A model generated the notes under the pieces. That model made no database searches. It was not told where the DNA came from and worked only from the letters and a program-made list of their open reading frames with translations. Both the position numbers and the translations under genes were made by a program. Shown piece after piece: positions 11,052 to 22,489 of a DNA stretch of 64,000 nt. How positions within the stretch are numbered: the stretch's first letter is position 1; each line of letters starts with the position of its first letter. The DNA is from Syncephalis plumigaleata (lineage: Eukaryota > Zoopagomycota > Zoopagomycetes > Zoopagales > Piptocephalidaceae). The DNA lies in assembly GCA_025201365.1 (NCBI GenBank), contig JAIXMF010000002.1, positions 1,984,001 through 2,048,000 on the forward strand, written 5' to 3'.

Positions 11052-12093
11052 ATGAACCAACCAGATCTTGCTCGTACCGAGAACGGTCACTACACCGGTG
11101 GAGGAGAGACAGTCTCTAACGGTCTATCGAACGGCCAGTCTTACAAGAACCGTTCAGCTAATGCAACCAATGGTGCTACTAGTGCTGCTGCAGCTGCCAT
11201 CACTGCTAGGTCAAGTGGCACTTCGTCTCCGGTCATTAGAGGTGGTTCACCCATAGAAGTTGACGGACTAAGCTGGCCGAGTAAGTGCAGAAGAGGAGAA
11301 GAGGAGAGGAGGATGGCACTAGTTTGACTATGTAGATACATATTGTTATCGATCGGTCAATTAACATGTATCATTATTACTATTGCTATTATCAGGTATT
11401 GGTACACGCCAGCGTCGTAGTGAAGCTCCTGCCGAGAATCAAGAACGTCTACAGAAACTCTCTGGTGCTTTACGTACTATTCTCGAGTGTATCGGCGAGG
11501 ACCCGATCGTGAAGGTCTACTACGTACACCGGAACGTTATGCGAAAGCGCTCATGTATCTGACCAAGGGCTACGAGCAGAACATCAAGGAAGTGGTGAAC
11601 GATGCCATCTTTAACGAGGATCACCATGAAATGGTACTGGTCAAGGATATCGATGTATTCTCTTTGTGCGAGCATCATATGGTACCATTCTATGGCAAGA
11701 TACACATCGCCTACATTCCTAATGAACGCGTGGTTGGACTTAGTAAACTAGCGCGTATCGCCGAGATGTTCAGTCGACGCCTGCAGTGCAAGAACGAATG
11801 ACAAAGCAGATTGCATCAACCTTATTTGAACTATTACAGCCTCAGGGTGTAGCTGTTGTTATGGAAGCCACGTAAGTTATCGTGTTGATAAGCTTGGCAA
11901 GATGGAAACAACAAAAAGAAAAGCGATATCTTACTTACTAATGAATGACGTTATTTTTATTAATAGACATATGTGTATGGTCATGCGAGGTGTACAAAAA
12001 CCGGGCAGTAAAACGGTAACCAGTTGTATGTTAGGTGCATTCCTCGATAATCCCAAGACTCGCGAGGAATTCTTGTCACTTATTAAGAATTAA
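11052..12093 (+). CDS. GTP cyclohydrolase I
   Basis: This enzyme converts GTP to dihydroneopterin triphosphate, the first step of folate and biopterin synthesis. Exons 11052-11280, 11396-11871 and 11967-12093 encode about 277 residues. A Ser/Ala/Gly-rich N-terminal extension precedes the catalytic core: [28 protein letters not shown], the zinc/active-site segment [30 protein letters not shown], and [14 protein letters not shown] carrying the second zinc Cys. The C-terminus ([14 protein letters not shown]) is complete. Two one-base losses interrupt the frame, near 11503-11505 (C-run) and 11786-11787 (CAG/TG). The flanking sequence is so conserved that consensus error is far likelier than decay. 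Confidence 0.92.
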
Positions 12094-12171
12094 GAAGTTT
12101 TATACACATATTTGTAATACAACAAGTTAACTATTGCTTTTAAACGATTCATATTATGTCATTATTGTTCA

Positions 12172-13361
12172 TTATTGTTCATTATTATTGTTATGAGATG
12201 GAAAGCGTGCCAGAATAACGCGAGGTTGTTGTGCGAAATCATGCCATAACCAACTTGACAGCCTAAACATTCGAGTAACTCGGTTATAGGCGCTACTTGA
12301 TGTGCACCACCGATTTCCATAACTAACTGTGGAATAGGTGAGGATGAAGATGAGATGAAGATGGGGATGGTCGCAGTAATTTAGGAGCAAGTTGAATAAT
12401 AAGCGCATAAAGTGAAATGCCCAGTGTATCGAATGCGACAGGCTGAGTAGATAGCCGGGGTGGTACGAGAGCATCTTGATCTTCCCAATCACGTACTTCC
12501 GGGTCAAGTTCAGCATACTCCTCACCTGTAACATAAGGTGGATTGGTAACAATTAGATCGTATCCCGTCATTAATGATGAGGTGATTGATACAGCAGATG
12601 ATGCGATAGAAGTCATCATTGGTTGATTGAGTAACTGTGTAGTAATATCATTTGCTCGTAGATCTAGTTGCGCAAAATGAACAGGATTACTATGTAAAAG
12701 TGATAAATGTTGTTCGTAATTGTATCTAGCCAGTTGAATTGCTTCATCGATTTATCAATACCAACAATTTGACAGCTCTGTTCGGGTAGTTGACTAGCCA
12801 ACCCTAGAGCAATACATCCTGTACCTGTACACAAGTCAAGTATACGTCTAGTTCTTCCTTTACTATCATCATCATCATCATCATTGTTGTTGTTGTTGTT
12901 ATTGCTATTAGTAAGTAGTGTTGCCAGTCTATCAGTCCATTCCTCAGTCTCTGGTCTATGTGCAGTACAATGGAATAAGTTAATAATAATGTCTATGGTT
13001 TAGCGTAGAATAGATGGATTAATTTCAGTTACCGCGGTATAAGTGTAGGTGGTCGTACGTATAATTCGAGATTAAGAAACGGTTGCGTGCCTAGAATATA
13101 CTGAAGTGGTTTGCGTAGAACTATACGTTCATAGAGTAAATGGCGTAGTCGTTTTAGTTGTATCTGTCGTGTTATACCACTCAATAAGCGAGTAGACACA
13201 TAAGTTGTCGCAGTTGTTCGTGTATGCTCTTCCAACCAGCGCCATTCAGAACGTGCCGTATGCTGATCACCACATACTGACTGTAGACGAGTGAATAGAC
13301 GACGTCTACTCGTTACTAGTATAGCTGAAATGGTTGCATAACATTTGACAACACGAGGCAT
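12172..13361 (-). CDS. Release-factor glutamine methyltransferase, PrmC/HemK family
   Basis: PrmC/HemK enzymes methylate the GGQ glutamine of peptide release factors using SAM; the fungal mitochondrial form is Mtq1. Exon 1 (13361-13033) carries the N-terminal helical domain, including LRKPLQYILGTQPF before LYVRPPTLIPR. Exon 2 (12955-12172) begins RPETEEW and has the SAM loop ILDLCTGTGCIALGL and the catalytic NPPY (TNPPYVTGEEY). An Asn/Asp homopolymer (CAA/GAT repeats) interrupts the loop after the first strand. The C-terminus reads MEIGGAHQV and later DFAQQPRVILARF, as the family should. Three single-base losses (near 12755, 12345 and 12248) separate the good segments, so the gene is either error-ridden or recently broken; about 371 residues if mended. 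Confidence 0.82.
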
Positions 13362-13600
13362 GAATGTAGAACAAAAACAAATAAGTAAAAGTAAGTCTAG
13401 CGGTAATGATTAAATCAGCATAACATTTACGTTAAATGTACTCATATCCGCTATGGCACTATTAATAGAAGATTGGATTCCATCACACCTCTAAAGTCAC
13501 ATTGTCTTGGAACAATCCTTTTCTTTATGTTATCACATATCCTCTGATTTTGTTTTTGTTATTGTTAGCATCTGTGAAGCATAATATAGTAATAGTCAAT

Positions 13601-15327
13601 ATGAGTAGCACAGATACACCGCCAGAACCTGTTGAACCTGTTGAACCTATCGAGGCAACAGTCGAAATAGTACAGGTAGATCGCACTCGACGTGAAGCTG
13701 TTTACATTATCAAGTTTATGGTAAGATTGTTCACTACTGCTTTATGAGCAAGTAGACATACGGCAAGGAGGAATGTAGTCTATTCTTTTGATAGTTGACT
13801 AACTAACATACTATTCGTGTATACTATTACTGCTATTACTACTGCTGCGACATGTATAGACGAACTTGCGTCAGTACAAGCAACCATCTTATGACGACAT
13901 TCGTCGAGAATACAACGAGTTCGCTCGTCTCTACCAACACTTGGTAACAGCCTATCCCGGGTGTATTACACCTACACTACCCTCACCACGGTCGAGTGCA
14001 ACAGATTCCGAATGGAATGACGAAGAAGTATCGGCGGCACTGGAGCAGTTTCTCAATCGTATTGTGGTGCATCCCATTCTAGCTACTGATATTTTACTAC
14101 AACAGTTTATCGAACAGGAAACCACGGCAAGTATAGAGGCAGACATACGCCGACTATTAACACGATTCTCCATTTGTTGAATACTAATGGCGAGTGTGAT
14201 GTTTTCCCTTTGCTTACTTAGTTTTCACCACCTATAACGATGCAGGAGGTGCGACGACGTCCCAATAATCTATTTAGTAATCTAAGGGCCAAAATGACCG
14301 TGTTAAGCTCGCCGCAGACACCCCTCGTCAAGCCGAAGCAATTGCCCGGTGCTGACGATCCACGCTACGAGAAATTACAGAATCTAGCATCCATAACGGA
14401 AAAGGAGATGTCTATGGGCAGTAGGGCGGTCGAGAAGATGGCACAAATGCGTAAAGGATTAGTGGTGGCACATGTGGATTTAGCATCGAAATCCGTACAT
14501 TAGGCGGTACTGAATCCGATCCATTACTAGCCAAGTAAGTGGGAGATGTATACGTTTTTTTCTTATAGATTCGACGTAATAATCGATGATGAACATGTTT
14601 GCCATGATAGTGGATTCCGGAAGCTGGGTAAATGTCTACAGAAGTGGGCGACATTCATCAGTTACAGGTTAGATGAGATGCACGAATATCAAAGTGGCAT
14701 TAGCATATTTACATTGCATGTTGTATAGGCGGAAACTGAATCGGTTATCCTGGGTGACTTTCTCAATTATCAAATGCATGATGCACACTGTGTATATGTA
14801 AGATGACTGTATACACTGCTATTACTATTATAGCTACGATACTAATGGCCACCTATATAGGAAGTGCTAGACAATCGTAAACGACTATTTGATGATCATT
14901 CAACTGCAGTGCAACGGGTGGAGAAGCGAAAGAGCACGCTACAACAACTAAAGGCATCCGTTAATGTGCGACAGGATCGTGTTAATGATGCCGTGGCAGA
15001 ACTTGAAGAGGTACGATCTATTAGACGTTGACAGTCGTGCATTGTTCTCATTCATTTAACGCAATGCGATCACTTATACTACAGGCAGAACGATATGAGA
15101 AGTTTGTCGAACTACAATGCCAACGGGTAACGAAACAGCTTCAACGGGAGTTGATTCGACATCAAAAGGAAACATTTAACGATACGCAGAAACGATTCCA
15201 TAGATACGCCACGGAACAACTACGCCTAGAACGACAAATGCTCGATTCGCTATGTGATTTAGAGACAGATATCCAGGCCATGTTTAATGCTCCTGGATCA
15301 TCGCCCACGAAACAAACTACTACTTGA
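13601..15327 (+). CDS. Sorting nexin (PX-BAR), Snx4/Snx7/Snx41 type
   Basis: Endosomal sorting adaptor: PX domains bind PI3P and BAR domains sense membrane curvature. Exons 13601-13720, 13860-14175, 14222-14534, 14569-14667, 14729-14797, 14861-15010 and 15085-15327 give about 436 residues. The PX signature is IRREYNEFARLYQHLV followed by YPG and a proline loop (CITPTLP). A helical BAR-like half follows (FLNRI to TRF, then NLASITEKEMSMG, EIRTLGGTESDPLL, RLFDDHSTAVQRVEKR, and YEKFVELQCQRV). Intron 14535-14568 is only 34 nt. Frame continuity needs one-base corrections at the 14175/14222 join, near 14490, and at the 14667/14729 join. A neighbouring upstream TTG-initiated extension is not needed. 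Confidence 0.78.
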
Positions 15328-15664
15328 ATTGATTTCTTTATTGCTACTCGATACGACATGTGTATGTATGTGCATGTCATTTACTCGTCTCCTTTTTTTT
15401 GCTCTTCTCCACCTATCTACCCATCTACTCCCCTCTTCATTAGGCGTTATCTATTCGTATACATGAGATGGACATAAATCTGATATGCAATGTGTTTATT
15501 AATGAGAGAATGAAAAGAAAAAGAAAGAGAGGAAACGAAGGACGTTTTTTTGACAATGTACAATGAATGAGGAGAAGCGTCAAAATCATCAATGACATCG
15601 ATAATTTGTGTACTCCTTTTTGATAAATGTTTAGAAAAAGAAGAATATGCATATAGTTAACGGG

Positions 15665-17748
15665 TTACATCATTGTTGGACATACGTTATTAGAGCTAAT
15701 CATGGATGATATCTCCATATGAATAACTTCCTCGCAAACGCTAATCTCATCATTTACGGGAAACGATAATGACTTTGTAAGTGTTTGCCATTCGCGTAGT
15801 AGTTTCTTTGATCCAATACGCACGGTAAGTTCATGATATCGTGGCGATTGAAAGATAAGACCGTATGATTTTGCACGATTGAATTGCACGAATCTAGCAC
15901 TAGTCTGATTAAAGTAGATACAATACTATTGTCAACAATGAAATGGTAACATTACAAGGTATGATTAGTTTAAGCAATCGAATATACTCATAAATAGGGA
16001 ATCATCCTTTACCTTGATCTTAAATCGAGTATCCAATGTTTTACGTCGAAGGAAGAATATACGATCAACGAGTATGACCATTAAAAGTGGTTTCCACATT
16101 GCAGCTAGCGTTGTATTCCTCACATCTACGAGTGCCATGTGTAGCAATCGTTGTTGCGATCCCACTAAAGGCTCAGTTAGACCATCGATACGTTGTTGCA
16201 ACAGAGCAGCATGCTGAGTATCTGCAATACGTTCCATGCTAATCGATCGAATACGTAGATAACAATTAGGCAATAAATAAATAAATAAACAAATAGATGA
16301 CATGCTGACTTACAATGGCCATAATTGTTTGGCGATCTTCTCCCATTGATCGAGACATGACTCGATTGATCGGGCGGCATCAAATTTGCACGTTCCATAC
16401 AAAGCAAGTAAATCTGATGAAGATCCTCGGCAAACTTCCAGAACCAATTAATATGCATGGAAAATAGTAGCACTCGGAGATTTCGATGATTTGAGGGTGC
16501 TTTACTTTCCAGTATCTAATTGACACGTATAATCATCGGTTAATACATAAGTAATATTCTCTCATCCTCTCTTACAACTTACTCTAATGGCATCCTTGAC
16601 CTTATTATCGCTATACACTAGGTTTTCAAAGTTCTGTAGTGCCCATATATGATTCTGAGTGAATTCCATGTAGTAACTGTCAATACGTTGCATCTAGCAT
16701 AAACAATAGAGTAAATAATCATGATGAATTGATAGCAGTCACGAGTGCTTACCTGATAGGAAATACGCTTGTAATCACCACGTCCAGATACAGCTTCATT
16801 TGCCCTATTTAGATTGTAAACGCGTCATTAGCTAATGTATTGTTTTGTCAACAGACAATGGTAATAGTATCTGGAATACCTACACTACTTCAATGGCATT
16901 GGATAGTTCGCCATGCTCGTGAGCCAGTTGTGGTATATGCGTGAACAATTCACTAATTGTCTTATTAGCCGATCTCGACAATTGTATACGTTTGGGTAGT
17001 TCTTCACGATGACACGCTGTAACTCCTTGTTTCAGTAGTTCTTGCGCTAATTCCACATTCTCCTCCGCATCTTTAATAGCTAGACTAAGCAATGGTCGTA
17101 TGTAGTATTTGCGTAGCATGACTAAATGACGAGAGAACTCCAATTGGAATTTGTCAAGTTTGTTCAACATAACGTACAATCCCGACTTGGACGATGACGA
17201 TATCACATCTATCCTTGATGGTAGTCTCGATGGAACGGGTGTGGTTTTACGAGAATTTAATGCTAATTTATATATTTATAAATGTAAATACAAATTATCC
17301 ATTAGGTTGCCTGTACTGGTGTAAACTCACCTTGTGACATGTACTCAATGTCGGCTGACGTCTTCCTCGATAGAATCGAACCTCGATCGGCAATCACAGC
17401 TTGATCACCGAGATAGAGTAGGCCTGTGTTGGCCGGTAACATGAATAAATGATGCCAGCGCTCTTTCTCCGATGGATCACCACTGCCGTCATCACCATCA
17501 TCCTCAATAATGGTAGTGCTATTATCATCGATGGTTGTATCGACCATTTGCGCCGGTCGTTTAGTCGATCCATCGATTGGAATGGGCGCAATAGGCGAGA
17601 AACAACATATTGGTCGTGATGTTTTACGTACTTTCTGCGCCTCTTCAGCTAGCATGGAATTATCGAGAACCGTATCCGCCAGAGTGACAATAGTCGATGC
17701 TACACCACTTCGATCGTGAAGTGGCGTGGTACGCATAGCGGCAGCCAT
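15665..17748 (-). CDS. RhoGEF (DH) domain protein with PH-like region
   Basis: Probable guanine nucleotide exchange factor for a Rho-family GTPase. Seven exons: 17748-17331, 17262-16884, 16804-16753, 16693-16583, 16515-16314, 16238-16013, 15904-15665; about 542 residues. The N-terminal 140 residues are low-complexity and acidic (DDGDDGSGDPSEKE). The helical block LNKLDKFQLEFSRHLVML through PLLSLAIKD and NKTISELFTHIPQL has the DH pattern of a core helix followed by a helix with two acidic/hydrophobic turns. The PH-like part reads VDRIFFLRRKTLDTRFKIK and AKSYGLIFQSP. One base is missing near 16381-16388 (AAATTT); correcting it restores FDAARSIESCLDQWEKIAK and the downstream phase. Family call is by pattern, not by a diagnostic residue. 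Confidence 0.6.
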
Positions 17749-18339
17749 GGTATATATATATATATATATATATATGCGAAATACAAATTATTAGCGATAA
17801 TAAAATGGAAATGAATTGATAAGAATTTTTGAGCTAGGTCGGGTAGGGTTGAACACAGGATTCATTCGTGCACTAGTCGTCGACATTTCTTTCCTTTTTT
17901 AACCGATACTGGTCGTTGAAGCAAAGTGCGTGGTCAGATGCTGCATGACAAGTCGTAGGGTGACTCGCAAGTAGTGGGACTACACGTTCAATCATGTGTG
18001 CATGTGCACGATGACCGAGCAGTCATTATTGTAGTGGTGTATGAACATGAAACACTAGCCAATCAGGTTTTATCCATGCGGTAGTGCAAGGTAATAACCT
18101 GATAATGTGGCATCAGTATGGTGCTACTCGTATTCACTATTTGACTAAGAAACAACAACAATGGTAGAAGCAATAATAAACATGGTCAATGCTAGTGGTT
18201 GATTAGCAAATGTAAATAGATATGTACACAATATGTCACTGTTTTATCGCTTGTAATCATTGTAAATTAACACGTCACAATCATGAATATATATATAGTG
18301 TATCCTTATTAATAGCTGCATTCATTTATAAATACAGTG
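17749..18339. other. Gap; RhoGEF promoter, (TA)n
   Basis: A (TA)n run lies at about 17752-17775 directly in front of the RhoGEF start codon. No gene, RNA or additional repeat copy recognised before the TIR element at 18340. Confidence 0.4.
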
Positions 18340-18871
18340 TTTTTCCATCCAATTTGCGCATTTATCTTTAACATTTGCAGTTTATTAATAAATAGATTTA
18401 CACAATTGTTAACACCATTATCACCGTAGAAATGCCAATTGATATAGCATGATAATAATAACAATTCTGTATTAGTAATGGATCATTTATTGATAGCGAT
18501 AACAATCATCATTAATTCTATAAGGTACATGATACAAGTGTACTAGTATAGTTGGATATTGCCATGTCATGTACTTACAAGTAGCTATTAATGATCGTGT
18601 ATGGAATCGGGATATGGCAGCATGTCTGAATTTTATTCAGATTATTCACAATGTTCGTAATGGAAGTCGTATTCCAGAACAATTCCAACGAAGTACCATT
18701 CCTTCTAAACGTTCAAGCAATGAAGAACAAGATCAAGAGGGAACCAAACAACAAAAAACAATTCATCCGTGATAGTTATCGCTATCTTACACCCCAAAAT
18801 ACGTAAGTGTTATTATAACTATTATTTATTCGTAATAACAGAAGGCTAACTGCGCAAATTGGATGGAAAAA
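18340..18871 (+). mobile_element. TIR DNA element with Fanzor-like remnant (best-preserved copy)
   Basis: A perfect 21-bp terminal inverted repeat (starts TTTTTCCATCCAATTTGCGC) lies at 18340-18360 and 18851-18871, bounding 532 bp. Left subterminal sequence has TTTATTAATAAAT and CACAATTGTTAACACC, motifs seen in all family members. The interior carries only the last part of a Fanzor/TnpB-like gene and about 80 bp of 3' flank. I see no obvious target-site duplication. It lies between the RhoGEF promoter and the glomulin-family 3' end. With no transposase it must be non-autonomous. Confidence 0.75.
18569..18772 (+). pseudogene. Fanzor/TnpB-like C-terminal remnant
   Basis: The 67-codon frame contains VWNRDMAACLNFIQII, matching the RuvC-III surroundings of TnpB/Fanzor (NRDxNAAxNI), then IPEQFQRSTIPSKRS and a Gln-rich end HP-stop. 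The Asp of the motif is kept. The zinc-ribbon cysteines seen in the copy at 744-1076 fall out of frame here (TGT ACT TAC AAG then a stop in the other frame), so the gene is truncated and broken. Confidence 0.45.
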
Positions 18872-19068
18872 GCCTGTATGATACGACATTGATCAACTCC
18901 TTTTTTCTATTGGCCAAACCTGATTATGTTTTATATAAAATATTTTGGTGAGACTACAACTAATTGTGAATAATATCCGCAACCGTCTATTCAAATGAAT
19001 ACTTACTCACAAATATTGAGTGTCACCTTAACTGCTATTATCGTCTATTTGTTCATGTCTTTTACATG

Positions 19069-21908
19069 TTATGATATGATTTCATCAATACGGTCTAAGG
19101 CATTGGCTAATGTCGATAGTATTGGTGTATATTCTGTCTATTGTACATAAACAAGACTATGATTAGTTCACCTTGGCACATGTGACCAAACTATTTCCTC
19201 TCATTTGGTATACGAGATGAAACCGCATCATCTACTTACCGCGTCATGCTGTGTGGATGCTTTGCAGGATGAGGCCAGAATAATCTCGAGGCATCGTCTT
19301 GTGGGATGAAGCAACTGTTCTCGTACTTGTTGACATGCTTCCTCTTTCCACACACCCAACTATCATGCAAACTGATTAGTGTTCTCTCTTTCTATTAGCT
19401 GCTTTGTACGTTACCCGTTGTGTGACACGATCTCGTAATAAAAGATAGATATAGAAATTCAAGACATGCATAATAAAGTCCGTATACTCCATGAACCGAT
19501 CCTGTTGCCATGTGGCACTACTACAGTCCAAAATGGTCGATGGCAAGATGTTCCCGTGAGGTAGAAAGAGTAAACGACCGAATACAGACCAGAACTGTAA
19601 TGAATTGAATGGATTGTCCTGTAAATGTGATATTGCATTGACAGGTTCATTAGCCTATGCTATTTCTATGAAAGTGGATAACTTTTCCAATAAACTACTT
19701 GCCATTGATGTTATAGACATGTTACGATGCACGGCTTCACGAATTAACCCTACGGTGGCAGCACGCATTGTAGGGAATGGACAATGGCCGAGTAAATTGC
19801 ATAGCATGCGTACCTCACCCGTAATACCGGCGATAGTCACGGTCATGGCGAGTGTCCGATAAGCAACGAAACGAATTTGAGCATGCGGTGACAATGAAGC
19901 AATAGTGGCGAGGGTCTACAATGTACATACATATCAATATTATCATTATTATCATGCTACCACTAGTAATAGTAATAGTTTACCTGAACTAATTGCACCA
20001 GTGTAGTAGGTTGAATACAAATACGTCGTTCGCAATGACGACTATCGAATGCATCGGTGCCGAGCAATGTCAACAATGGCAATAATGCTGCCAGTGCCAG
20101 GTCAGCTGTCGTTTCCTCAGTAGTATCACCTTGACCGGAGAATCTATTCAATAGATTAGTATAGTGGTAAGATTCAGTAGTGTACAAATCTGCATTGGCA
20201 TTACCCTTCGGTGCCTTGATGTGCGAAATAGATCATGTGCGCGAATAGCCAACGTGGTGTGGTGATACACGGAATCCACGGTGCACCTGCAAGATTGAGG
20301 GAATTCAATTGTACATCATTACATCCACAAATAGTCGTATGGCTGAATTGTTGCGTTACAATAGCATAAGCAAGCAAAGCAAGCGTGCCACGTATTGAAA
20401 ACTGTTTCAATCGATGAACATCCGGTGAATCAATCTACGATATTATACCGGTGATTAATACTATCTCATCTGTTTACACACATCAGTAAATGGTAACCAC
20501 CTTTGCATTGTTATTGATGGGATCATTTTGGTAAAGACGATACTGTAGCAATTGGTTTACATCTAACTTGCACTCTATACTCGTTGTCTAACATTATCTA
20601 TTAGGCCATCATCGAGCATCTGTAATACAGTCATAACTTACCAGTATTTGTTGCATTGTTTCCAACCAGATATGTCGCGATCTCATTTCATCACCATTAT
20701 CCTTATTCGATATTATATTGTATTTTGGATGATAAATATAATAAATGGTTGCGGATAATCCTAGGCTACGCTGTGTCGTGTATTTCTCGATCAACAATAG
20801 AATAAGTCGTACTGTTAACAGTCTTAGATAATTAGGATCATCTTGTAAGAAGTAAACATCAGTATCATCAGTCTAATTGTTTTTACTCCAGTTAGTCTAC
20901 AGGTTAATTATACGATGATAATGTATACGGTTAACTTGCCTGTTCACTACACGAATGAACATGTATAACTCGAACTAATGCTAGGACAACATGTACAATA
21001 CGTTGACTACATAGTAATGACCAAGTATCATGTTCATTATCCTTGCTTGCACATCTACTTTGTTCCCAATGTGCTAACACGCCTAGTATACCTAATGTAT
21101 TATCAAGTACATCGCATAGATCGTTGATGAATTGCCATAGCCGTGTTGTCTTAATTCGTGGTATAACTGACACACGCGTATATTACAACTACTAATTAGC
21201 CATTATTCATTGATCATCATTTACAAGTCATATGTGTATATTACCTATTATTAATAGATTGATAGCCAGTTCAATTTCCTTACTACATCTATCGAGTATT
21301 ACAATTTGTTCTTCGCGCTTCTTTCTTCCCGTCTTATCATTATCATCGATATCATCATCATTGTCCGTTTCTTTCGCATCATACGACGATGACGACGATT
21401 GCATATGCTTAGTATCATTGGTAATCCAACCTAGCCGCTCCAATAATGACATGTAGATCTCGCGTGGATTGCCATACTGCGCTATACTCCTTAGTAGATC
21501 AGTGGCCAGCTGGGATATCTCCTTACTATTATTATGATGATGATTGTCATGTATGGATTGCGTAGCTATTGGAAACAATGGATGTAGTAGATCCCATCCT
21601 ATTGCTGCTATACACTGCCTACCATCATTGGTATTAAAGTCATTATTTGTAGGATTATGCTGTAGTTTGCTTTGTAATAGTTGTAGTATTGCCAACAACT
21701 CAGTATCCTTCGCGTGTTCTAGTGCATGCTGTATATTGTTCACTAGTTCAGTTGAATGCTGTTCATTTAGATTCTGTTATACAATAAAATCAATATACGT
21801 TGTGACATTCAACGAACTACGTCACTATGAACCTACACCGCAACAAGTATCAAGGCTTGTCTTGAGTGATTTTAGAATGGCGCCAGTAGTGACTGAAGAG
21901 TTAGACAT
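19069..21908 (-). CDS. Glomulin/Alf4/Ybp-family protein
   Basis: Members (PF08568-type) include human glomulin, a Cul1-Rbx1 inhibitor, plant ALF4 and yeast Ybp1/2. Nine exons: 21908-21837, 21773-21245, 21166-20940, 20872-20642, 20619-20501, 20434-19984, 19915-19415, 19359-19240, 19137-19069; about 772 residues of mostly helical repeats. Family-like segments are AAIGWDLLHPLFPIA with YGNPREIYMSLLERLGW, and near the C-terminus LLGHCPFPTMRAATVGLI. Intron 20873-20939 needs a GC donor. There is one missing base near 20594, one extra base in GGG near 20203, and one in-frame TAG at 19655-19657 inside an exon whose both ends are in phase and whose frame stays good on both sides. Either a consensus error or an early lesion. 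Confidence 0.7.
20873..20939 (-). other. GC-AG intron in the glomulin-family gene
   Basis: Minus strand exon ends ...TGTAGTGAACAG before GCAAGT; the acceptor is AATTAG before ACTGATGATACT. Phase 0 is kept on both sides. Using the GT inside GCAAGTT would break the frame. Confidence 0.75.
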
Positions 21909-22489
21909 GGTGCAACCACTAACGAACAATCTCTATGGAACAATACCAAGAAGAAGGAGAGTATAGGGATCTAACGACACGACAAGGATAATGACTACTA
22001 CACGCTTAAACACAAAGAATAAAATAAAGAATAGCGTGTATGGCGTATACTATACTGAAAGTTGACTAGTCGCATCACCATGCCATCTTGATTGCCAAAT
22101 TCATACACTTAGCTTGACAGGGCCATACGCTTGCTGCTCAATTTCCCTTTTTCGCCTCATTAATTGTAACACACACTCGACCACGCTCAACCACACTTAA
22201 CCACACACACACACGCACACCTATGCAGACTTGTTCCGCTCGTATTACCTTCGCTTCTTTTTTCATTCCCGCTCATTATTCTACTACTCTTTACCTATTA
22301 GCACCGTCAGACTGAACAAGTACAGATTGTCGTTTCTAACACGAGTACACGCTCGCATCAACGCATTCATTCAACTATTAACGGGTATTACCGTTGTGCG
22401 TATTTATATTACTACTACTACTACTACTACCGCTATCGCCGTTACAACAAAACAAGAATCCCTTCGTTTGCTCTTCTCAATTCCACAGG
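21909..22489. promoter_or_regulatory. Divergent intergenic region, glomulin-like and MAP2K
   Basis: Shared upstream region of two divergent genes. It contains a CACACACACACGCACAC tract near 22205 and the pyrimidine-rich leader of the kinase with a (CTA)n-like run at 22410-22430. I see no clear TATA element. Confidence 0.4.
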
